DNA from: Sphingopyxis soli
GTDB lineage: Bacteria; Pseudomonadota; Alphaproteobacteria; Sphingomonadales; Sphingomonadaceae
Direction of reading: 5' to 3'
Length of the DNA stretch: 64,000 nt
Assembly (NCBI RefSeq): GCF_018682675.1
Contig: NZ_JAFMTR010000102.1
Span: 1 to 64,000 of the forward strand
A model generated the notes under the pieces. The model worked only from the letters and a program-made list of their open reading frames with translations, was not told the DNA's origin and did no database searches. The stretch's first letter is position 1; each line of letters opens with the position of its first letter. Position numbers and translations under genes: made by a program. Below are positions 49,891-56,613 of the stretch, piece after piece.

Positions 49891-51828
49891 ATGAGCTTCA
49901 TCCTGCGCCGGATCTCGACGACCAAGACGGGCAAGCAGATCGTCCGCGACCAACCGTTGCCGGGCGATGCCATCACTCTCGGCCGCGAGGGCAGCAATGT
50001 CATCCACATCGCCGATCTGGCAGTGAACCCGCATCATGCGACGATCACCAGCGCCGACGGCCGCCATGTTCGCGTGCAGGCGAGCGAAGGGCTGGGGTTC
50101 GACTTCAACGGCCGCACGGTCGACGCCGCCGACATCGACAGCGCCGCGGGCGCCGAGCTGCGCTTCGGCGGACACCGGCTGACGATCGCGCGCGAGGATG
50201 AGAAGATCATCCTGCTCGTCGAGCGCATCGACGAACTGTCGCAATCGTCGAAGGATGTCGACGAGGCAAAGGCCTTCTCGCTTGCGGGCGTGATGCCCGG
50301 CAAGCGCATGGGCGCGTGGGTGTTCGGCGTCCTTGTTCTGCTGGCTTTCCTGATCGGCCCGATCTGGGCATGGAGCAGCTTCAGGAATGTCGACGAGCGC
50401 CCGCAGGGCTATCATGCCGACCAGGCTTGGCTCTCGGGGCCGCTGTCGAGCGCGCACAAGAGCCTTAAGAACGACTGCCAGTCGTGCCACGTCGAGCCCT
50501 TCGTCGCGGTGACCGACAAGGCGTGCGTCGGCTGCCACACCGGCGAGCACAAGGCGATGAGCATGGCGCATGCCAATGCGCCGACCGCGATGCTGCTGGC
50601 GGCGCGCCACCCGCCGGGGGTTGGCGAGCGTATCCTTGCGGGCTTTGCGAAAACCTTCAACAAGCCGCAGGGGCGCTGTGTCGGTTGCCATACCGAACAT
50701 GAAGGGGCGGGGCCGATGCCCGCGACGCCGCAGAAATTCTGCGCCGATTGCCACGACGGCATGTCGGCGCGGCTGATCGATGCGGGCTTCAAGCCGACGG
50801 TCGCCGATGCCGCCGATTTCGGCACCATCCATCCCGAATTCCGCCCGCTCGTGCGGCCGTCGCCGGGCGCGAAGCCGATGCGCGCGATGCCGGGCAAGGG
50901 CGCGCTCGTCGATTATGACGGCCTCAAATTCCCGCACGACCTGCATTTGCAGGCGACCGGCGGCGTCGCGCGGATGGCGGCGAGTTTCCGCGGCCGGTAC
51001 GACTTCGGCAACAAGCTCGAATGCGAAAATTGCCACCGCGTCGAATCCGACGGCGTACGGGTCAAGCCGGTCGAGATGGAGCGCGACTGTGCGATGTGCC
51101 ATAGCCTCGCGTTCGAGACCGTCGGGGGCGTGACGCGCACGCTGCGTCACGGCGAGCCCGATCAGGTCGTCGCCGACCTGATGGCCTATTATCGCTCGAC
51201 ACCGCCGACGCGGCCGCTCCAGCTTGGCGGGATGGAGCGCCGACGCCCCGGAAACTATGCCGAAGGGCAGGTCTATAACATCTATTTCCGCGAGGTTGCG
51301 GTGCGTCCGAACCGCGCCGAGGATGCGGTGCGGGCGGTCTTTTCGAAGGGTGGGGCCTGTTACGACTGCCACACCATCTTCGCGCCGCAGGCCGGGACCG
51401 GCTGGCGCGTGATGGCGGTCGACCAGACGCCGCGTTTCCTGTCCAAGGGCTGGTTCGACCATGATGCGCACAAGGAGACCGATTGCGCCGACTGCCATAC
51501 GGCGGCGCGGGGATCGAAGGCGTCGACCGACTTGCTCATACCCGGCCTGCGCCAGTGCCGCGACTGCCATGTCGGCGAGGGCGGCGCGCGGCTGGTGAAG
51601 GTCGAAACGGCGACCGAATCGCCTTGCGCGATGTGCCACGAATATCACTCGGACGGCGGCAAACCGTGGATGCCGGCGCGTCAGCGGAAGGTAAACAGCG
51701 CGGCAATCACAAATAAACCTCTTCGCGCTACCTATGGTGTGAGCATGGTCACAGGCTCGGCGGAGCGGGGGCTCTATGATGTGACGTGGCGCACACCCGC
51801 CCTGCACGGGGCAAGGCGGGGCGGCTAG
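49891..51828 (+). CDS. FHA-domain / transmembrane / decahaem cytochrome c fusion
   Basis: A 645-residue protein joining parts rarely seen together. Residues about 25-95 are an FHA phosphothreonine-binding domain (GREGSNVIHIADLAVNPHHA). Residues 141-163 are a transmembrane helix. The exported C-terminal part carries ten CxxCH haem sites: CQSCH, CVGCH, CVGCH, CADCH, CENCH, CAMCH, CYDCH, CADCH, CRDCH and CAMCH. With the FHA domain in the cytoplasm and the haems in the periplasm, it could couple phosphoprotein signalling to periplasmic electron transfer (inference). It is third in the operon after the cNMP/ferredoxin fusion and the cytochrome-b-like gene. The last roughly 45 residues have no haem site and look variable. 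Confidence 0.88.
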   Translation: MSFILRRISTTKTGKQIVRDQPLPGDAITLGREGSNVIHIADLAVNPHHATITSADGRHVRVQASEGLGFDFNGRTVDAADIDSAAGAELRFGGHRLTIAREDEKIILLVERIDELSQSSKDVDEAKAFSLAGVMPGKRMGAWVFGVLVLLAFLIGPIWAWSSFRNVDERPQGYHADQAWLSGPLSSAHKSLKNDCQSCHVEPFVAVTDKACVGCHTGEHKAMSMAHANAPTAMLLAARHPPGVGERILAGFAKTFNKPQGRCVGCHTEHEGAGPMPATPQKFCADCHDGMSARLIDAGFKPTVADAADFGTIHPEFRPLVRPSPGAKPMRAMPGKGALVDYDGLKFPHDLHLQATGGVARMAASFRGRYDFGNKLECENCHRVESDGVRVKPVEMERDCAMCHSLAFETVGGVTRTLRHGEPDQVVADLMAYYRSTPPTRPLQLGGMERRRPGNYAEGQVYNIYFREVAVRPNRAEDAVRAVFSKGGACYDCHTIFAPQAGTGWRVMAVDQTPRFLSKGWFDHDAHKETDCADCHTAARGSKASTDLLIPGLRQCRDCHVGEGGARLVKVETATESPCAMCHEYHSDGGKPWMPARQRKVNSAAITNKPLRATYGVSMVTGSAERGLYDVTWRTPALHGARRGG

Positions 51829-51868
51829 GATTGGGTCCGGGGACGACCGGTGGGAGCAGGGGGCGGAT

Positions 51869-52717
51869 ATGCTGATCGCGCAGATCACCGATATCCATAT
51901 CGGGTTCGATCCCGACAATCCGGCGGAATATAACCGCAAGCGGCTCGACGACGTGCTCGACGTGCTGATCGAGGGGCCGAATCGTCCCGACCTGTTGCTG
52001 GCGACGGGCGACATCACCGACCGCGGCGATTCCGACAGCTACCGCCGGCTCGCCACCGCCTTTTCGCGCTGCCCGTTCCCGGTCTGGCCGAGCGTCGGCA
52101 ATCATGACCTGCGCGACAATTTTCATGCCCAGTTCCCCGGTTTCGGCGACGGCAACGGCTTCGTCCAATATGTGATCGACCTGCCCGAACTGCGCCTCGT
52201 CACCGTCGACACGCTCGAGGAAGGGCGCCACGGCGGCGCCTTCTGCGAAGCGCGTGCGGCGTGGCTCGATGCCGAACTGGCGAAGGATCGCGGCAAGCCG
52301 ACCTATATCGTCATGCACCACCCGCCGGTCGAAAGCGGGATCGAGTGGATGAACACGCACCCTGACGAGCCGTGGGTCGCGGTCTTCACCGAAGTTGTCC
52401 AGCGCCACCCGCAGGTGCGCGGGCTGATTTGCGGCCATCTCCACCGCAGCGTCACGGTGGCGTGGGCGGGGCGCACCGTCGCGATCTGTTCGTCGACCGC
52501 GCCGCAAGTGTCGCTCGATCTCCGGCCGATCGACGAGAATCATCCCGACGACCGCCCGATGATCGTCGCCGAGGATCCCGCCTATGCGCTGCATCGCTGG
52601 AACGGGCGCGAACTCGTCAGTTTCTACGACCATGCCGGGGCGCACACGATGCTCGCCAAATATGACGAGCGGCTGCAGCCGCTGGTGCGCGAGCTCAAGG
52701 CCGAACGGCCGGGTTAG
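51869..52717 (+). CDS. CpdA-like cyclic nucleotide phosphodiesterase (metallophosphoesterase)
   Basis: A 282-residue class III phosphodiesterase. The five metal-binding motifs are all present: ITDIHIG, ATGDITDRGD, SVGNHDLR, VMHHPPV and ICGHLHRS. The pattern and length match CpdA, which hydrolyses 3',5'-cAMP. It starts 40 nt after the FHA-cytochrome gene, on the same strand, and so probably belongs to the operon whose first protein has two cyclic-nucleotide-binding domains. A role in resetting the local signal is likely (inference). Other substrates of this superfamily, such as glycerophosphodiesters, remain possible. It is convergent with the HAD gene, with a 4-nt overlap. Confidence 0.88.
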   Translation: MLIAQITDIHIGFDPDNPAEYNRKRLDDVLDVLIEGPNRPDLLLATGDITDRGDSDSYRRLATAFSRCPFPVWPSVGNHDLRDNFHAQFPGFGDGNGFVQYVIDLPELRLVTVDTLEEGRHGGAFCEARAAWLDAELAKDRGKPTYIVMHHPPVESGIEWMNTHPDEPWVAVFTEVVQRHPQVRGLICGHLHRSVTVAWAGRTVAICSSTAPQVSLDLRPIDENHPDDRPMIVAEDPAYALHRWNGRELVSFYDHAGAHTMLAKYDERLQPLVRELKAERPG

Positions 52718-53472
52718 GCGACCCCGGCGAGGGCAAGGACACCGTCGATCCCGCGTGAGGTGATGGCCGGGGCGACATCCAGCGTTTCGGCCGGCACGTC
52801 CAGGCGGTTGACCCATGCGGTGCGATATCCGAACCACGTCGCGCCGACCGCGTCCCAGCCCCCGAACGCCGCGAAGCCGATCTCGGCGCGGGGCAATCCC
52901 CATGCATCGACCGCCATCGCATAGGCTTTGGGCGACGGTTTGAAAGCGCGGACCCGGTCGGTGCTGAGCGGGGGGTCGAAATAATGCGCAATGTCGTTGC
53001 GCCGCATATTCGCGGTGAGCGTATCGGCGCCCAGGTTCGAAACGAACGCCAGACGGATGCCGGCGGTGCGAAGTTTTTCGAGGGCGGGGCGCACGTCGGG
53101 CCAGATCTCGAGCTCGCCATAGGCTGCGACAAGGGCGGCGCGCTGGGTCTCGCCCAGCGGAATCCGGAGCGCTGCCGCGACATGGCGCAACGATGCGTCG
53201 GCGAGGGCGCCGAAGTCCTGATATCGGCCCGCCGCGGTTTCGAGCCAGCTGTAGCCGAATAATTTCGTCGCCCATTGCGCCGCCAGCATTTCGCCCTTGT
53301 CGCCGACGATCGCCCTGGCGCGTGCGGCGACGCTGCGGGGATCGAAGATCGGGAAGCCGTCGAAGCCGATGGCGCGGATCGGGGCCGGTGCGGCGCGCGC
53401 GGGGAGGGGGGCGATCAGCGAAGAGGCCGCAGCGCCGACCAGGAGCCAGCGGCGATCGATCGAATTATCCAT
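52714..53472 (-). CDS. Tat-exported HAD hydrolase, haloacid dehalogenase type II-like
   Basis: A 252-residue HAD-superfamily protein. A twin-arginine signal (RRWLLVGAAAS, Arg7-Arg8, cut after ARA near residue 27) precedes the catalytic domain. The nucleophile Asp is in IGFDGFPIFD, motif II in AFVSNLGAD, the Lys in AFKPSPKAY, and a late acidic motif in AFGGWDAVGA. The overall pattern follows L-2-haloacid dehalogenases. Periplasmic export by Tat is unusual for this family, so the substrate is uncertain. ATG 53472 has GAGGA 7 nt upstream. It is convergent with the CpdA-like gene. Confidence 0.85.
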   Translation of the reverse strand: MDNSIDRRWLLVGAAASSLIAPLPARAAPAPIRAIGFDGFPIFDPRSVAARARAIVGDKGEMLAAQWATKLFGYSWLETAAGRYQDFGALADASLRHVAAALRIPLGETQRAALVAAYGELEIWPDVRPALEKLRTAGIRLAFVSNLGADTLTANMRRNDIAHYFDPPLSTDRVRAFKPSPKAYAMAVDAWGLPRAEIGFAAFGGWDAVGATWFGYRTAWVNRLDVPAETLDVAPAITSRGIDGVLALAGVA

Positions 53473-53548
53473 GAATATCCTCTGCAAAGCGGGAAGCGCT
53501 CTGCTTCCCGTTCGCAGTCGGGATCGGAAAGGTGACAGGTGATCGCGA

Positions 53549-54493
53549 TCAGTAGCCCAGCGCCAGGTCGACGCGCGGTTCGACGGCCTCGCCCCGTTTC
53601 CAGCGATCGAGATTCTCGAGGAAGCGCTGCGCCGAGCGCATGAACATCTTGTCCTGTGCGCGGCCCGACAGATGCATGGTGATATGGGCGTTGTCGAGGC
53701 TCCACAGCGGATCGCTGTCGGGCAAAGGTTCGGGCGTGGTGACGTCGAGGAAGGCGGCGGCGATCTGCTGCGTGTCGAGCGCCGCGACCAGCGCGTCCTG
53801 ATCGACCACGCTGCCGCGTGCGATGTTGACGAGGGTCGCGGTGGGCTTCATCGCCGCAAGCTCGGCGCTGCCGATCATGCCATCGGTCTCCGGCGTGGCG
53901 GGGACGGCGAGAATGACCCAGTCGAAATCGCCGAGCCGCGCGCGCCACTGGTCCGGCCCCAGCGTGTTCGGGCCGGGCGAGCGGCGCACGACGGTCACGT
54001 CGACGGCAAAGGCTTTCAAGCGCTCCTCGACCAGTTTGCCGATCGCGCCATAGCCGAGCAGCAGCGCTTTCGACCCGAACAGTTCGACCTTGCCGGGCGA
54101 GTCCATCAGCCATTCGCGCCGGTCCTGCGCACGGACGACCTCGCGATATCCCTTGGCGACCGTCAGCATCCCCATGACGACATATTCGGCGATGGTGATG
54201 GCGTTGATCCCGGCGCCGTTGGTGACCACGGTGCCGCGTTCGCGGAGCAGGTCGAGCGGCATCCCGTCGACCCCGGCATAAATCGAGTTCAGCCATTTGA
54301 GGTTCGTCGCGGCGCCGATGACCGCGGCCATGTCCTTCTTGTCGTACATGTCGAACCAGCCGATTTCGGCCTCGGGCGCGAGGCTCATCGCTTCGTCTTT
54401 CGACATGAAGAAGCGCGGCTCGACCCAGTCGGGGAGGTGGCTTTCGACGAGGGGGCGGATGAGGCCGGACAGGACGGTGACGGTTTTGGTCAT
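53549..54493 (-). CDS. D-2-hydroxyacid dehydrogenase family protein
   Basis: A 314-residue NAD(P)-dependent dehydrogenase of the D-isomer-specific 2-hydroxyacid family, reducing a 2-keto acid. The Rossmann motif is LLLGYGAIGKLVEERL. The catalytic Arg lies in NIARGSVVDQDALV, Glu in DVTTPEPLPDSDPLW, and His in NAHITMHLSG. Its ATG overlaps the stop codon of the DUF559 gene (ATGA), although that coupling was probably created by insertion of the repeat element. The native promoter must lie within or beyond the element. Confidence 0.93.
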   Translation of the reverse strand: MTKTVTVLSGLIRPLVESHLPDWVEPRFFMSKDEAMSLAPEAEIGWFDMYDKKDMAAVIGAATNLKWLNSIYAGVDGMPLDLLRERGTVVTNGAGINAITIAEYVVMGMLTVAKGYREVVRAQDRREWLMDSPGKVELFGSKALLLGYGAIGKLVEERLKAFAVDVTVVRRSPGPNTLGPDQWRARLGDFDWVILAVPATPETDGMIGSAELAAMKPTATLVNIARGSVVDQDALVAALDTQQIAAAFLDVTTPEPLPDSDPLWSLDNAHITMHLSGRAQDKMFMRSAQRFLENLDRWKRGEAVEPRVDLALGY

Positions 54494-54936
54494 AAACGAT
54501 CCTTCTGATCCTCCCCATCGACTTGCGATGGGGAGGTGGCATCGCGAAGCGATGACGGAGGGGCTTTGCCGAATGCCTTCAGACGGCTTTCGACGATGTC
54601 GACAACAGATTGAGCGACTGTTTCGGCGCTGTCCAGCGCGTCGCGCGCGCTGATGCGGAGCGCGTCGATGCGATTTGCACAAAGCCATGCGTCGCGTTGT
54701 TCGTCGTGCGAGGGATTGTCGCCCATATCGTGCGCAATGCCGTCAATTTCGACCGCGAGATTGGCGCGGGCGCAAAAGAAATCGAGGATGTAGGGGCCGG
54801 CGGGATGTTGCTTGCGGAATTTATGGCCGTTCGGCGAGGTGCGGAGGAGCTGCCAAAGCATTGCTTCCGGAAGTGTCAGAATATGCCGCAAGCGTCTGGC
54901 GCGGCGCGCCGATCTTGCCGGTTTATCAGGACGCAT
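54490..54936 (-). CDS. DUF559 (Vsr-like) nuclease-fold protein inside a repeat element
   Basis: A 148-residue DUF559 protein, related to very-short-patch-repair endonucleases. The PD-(D/E)XK-like core is visible as LPEAMLWQLLR, FRKQHPAGPYILDFFC (Asp52) and LAVEIDGIAHD (Glu63, Asp65). The gene lies between two perfect 27-bp inverted repeats (54510-54536, 54976-55002). Its last 20 or so residues (KAPPSSLRDATSPSQVDGE) are a translation of the left repeat, reading out of the element to a stop overlapping the dehydrogenase start. This placement suggests that the gene is part of the mobile unit. DUF559 genes are often annotated near such repeats in alphaproteobacteria (recollection, not tested). 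Start: ATG 54936, the first good one before the domain. Confidence 0.85.
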   Translation of the reverse strand: MRPDKPARSARRARRLRHILTLPEAMLWQLLRTSPNGHKFRKQHPAGPYILDFFCARANLAVEIDGIAHDMGDNPSHDEQRDAWLCANRIDALRISARDALDSAETVAQSVVDIVESRLKAFGKAPPSSLRDATSPSQVDGEDQKDRL

Positions 54937-55023
54937 CGTTGTTGCCCCTCCACCACCCGCTTCGCGGGCGGTCCCCCTCCCCATCGCAAGTCGATGGGGA
55001 GGATTGGCTATTAACGATCCTTC
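54495..55023. mobile_element. DUF559-carrying inverted-repeat element with flanking direct repeats
   Basis: The 493-nt core 54510-55002 is bounded by perfect 27-bp inverted repeats, each itself a hairpin (CCTCCCCATCG paired with CGATGGGGAGG). Inside them are the same modules as in the copies at 15-70 and 41651-41842. An 11-bp direct repeat AACGATCCTTC flanks the unit (54495-54505 and 55013-55023), consistent with a target-site duplication, although a 10-nt extra segment lies at the right. Its only gene is DUF559. A degenerate further copy may occupy 55030-55070. Confidence 0.65.
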
Positions 55024-55073
55024 CTAACAACTTGCAATGTGCGGCAGCGGTGAAGCGCTGACCGAGGGGCGGG

Positions 55074-56567
55074 CTACGTCTCCAGCCGCCAGTCCCAGCC
55101 GAGCGGGTCGCCGTCCATTACCTCGACGCCCGCCGCGATGAGTTCGTCGCGGAGCTTGTCGGACGTTGCGAAGTCCTTGGCGGCGCGCGCCTCTTTGCGG
55201 CGGGTGAGGATGGTTTCGATTTCGGCTTCGGTGATGACGGCAGTTTTAGGGCGGATACGAAGGACCCGCTGAGCCGAACCCCAGAAGAGTTCCAGGCCAA
55301 GCACTTCGTCCATCTTGTGGGCAGCACGAACAACCTGGCGAGGATCGAGTTTCTTGTTGCCGAGAAGTTCTTCGAGAGAAACGAGCGCAGTCGCTGTGTT
55401 CAAGTCATTGCTGATCGCTGCATCGAAGCGGGCAAGAAACTGCTGGACGTGGGAGTCAATCATCACTTGCTCATCCGGCATCGGACCCCCATCGGGCGCT
55501 TGAACGTGCATCCTCATTTGCGCGTTTCCAACGGCCAAACTTAATCGTTTCAACCGCGTCAGCGCCGCACCCAGCCCCTCCCACGAAAACTCCAGCTCGC
55601 TGCGGTAATGCGCCTGCAGGCACATCAGGCGGTAGGCGAGGGGGTGGTAGCCCTTGTCGATCAGCAGTTGCAGGCGCAGGAATTCGCCGCTCGACTTCGA
55701 CATCTTGCCGGAGCGCTCGATCAGGAAATTATTGTGCATCCAGATGCGCGCGCCGCTCGCGTCGGTGCAGCTATGCGCCTGGTTCTGCGCGATCTCGTTC
55801 GGGTGGTGGATTTCGCGGTGGTCGATGCCGCCGGTGTGGATGTCGAAGGGAAAGCCGAGCAGCGCCTCCGACATCACCGAACATTCGAGGTGCCAGCCGG
55901 GAGCGCCGCGCCCCCACGGCGAATCCCATTCCATCTGGCGCGTCTCGCCGGGCGGCGTCTTGCGCCAGATCGCGAAGTCGGCGGGGTGGCGTTTGCCTTC
56001 GACCGGGTCGATACGGCTTTCGCCCTCATCGGTGCCGTGGCGCGCGAGGCGGCCGTAATTGCTGACGGTTGTCGTATCGAAATAGAGGCCGCTCTCCAGC
56101 TCGTAGCAATGCTTGCCCGCGATCGCTTTGGCGAACTCGATCATTTGCGGCACATAGTCGGTGGCGATCGACCAGTGCGCCGGCTGGCGGATATTGAGCG
56201 CCTTCACATCGGCCCAATAGGCCTCGGTATAGTGGCGCGCGATGTCCCAGATCGACTGTGCGCGTTCGGCCGCGGCCTTTTCCAGCTTGTCCTCGCCCGC
56301 ATCGGCGTCGTCGGTCAGGTGCCCGACGTCGGTGATGTTGATGACGTGGGTCAGCTTGTATCCCTTGTACGACAGGGTCCGCCCCAGCGTGTCGGCGAAG
56401 ACATAGGCGCGCATGTTGCCGATATGCGGGTAATTATAGACCGTCGGGCCGCACGAATAGACGCGCGCCTCACCCGGGTGGACGGGCTGGAATTCTTCCA
56501 GTTGGCGCGTCAGGCTGTTGAACAGCTTGAGCGGTGCGCCGGAGGCAGGGGCAGGGGCGTCGGTCAT
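55074..56567 (-). CDS. cysS: Cysteinyl-tRNA synthetase
   Basis: A 497-residue class I aminoacyl-tRNA synthetase charging tRNA-Cys. The HIGH-like motif is YNYPHIGNMRAYV, the zinc-site Cys lies in VYSCGPTVYN, with further ligands in GWHLECSVMSEALLG, and the KMSKS motif is SGKMSKSSGEF. The C-terminal helical domain is complete. The ATG at 56567 was chosen as the usual family start; one 4 codons upstream is also possible. A segment around 55230-55560 is slightly less GC-rich than the rest of the gene, but the frame is intact. Confidence 0.96.
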   Translation of the reverse strand: MTDAPAPASGAPLKLFNSLTRQLEEFQPVHPGEARVYSCGPTVYNYPHIGNMRAYVFADTLGRTLSYKGYKLTHVINITDVGHLTDDADAGEDKLEKAAAERAQSIWDIARHYTEAYWADVKALNIRQPAHWSIATDYVPQMIEFAKAIAGKHCYELESGLYFDTTTVSNYGRLARHGTDEGESRIDPVEGKRHPADFAIWRKTPPGETRQMEWDSPWGRGAPGWHLECSVMSEALLGFPFDIHTGGIDHREIHHPNEIAQNQAHSCTDASGARIWMHNNFLIERSGKMSKSSGEFLRLQLLIDKGYHPLAYRLMCLQAHYRSELEFSWEGLGAALTRLKRLSLAVGNAQMRMHVQAPDGGPMPDEQVMIDSHVQQFLARFDAAISNDLNTATALVSLEELLGNKKLDPRQVVRAAHKMDEVLGLELFWGSAQRVLRIRPKTAVITEAEIETILTRRKEARAAKDFATSDKLRDELIAAGVEVMDGDPLGWDWRLET

Positions 56568-56613
56568 GCCGCCGCCCATGCCTTGCCCCGAGGCAATTCG
56601 TCAACCGAAAGGC

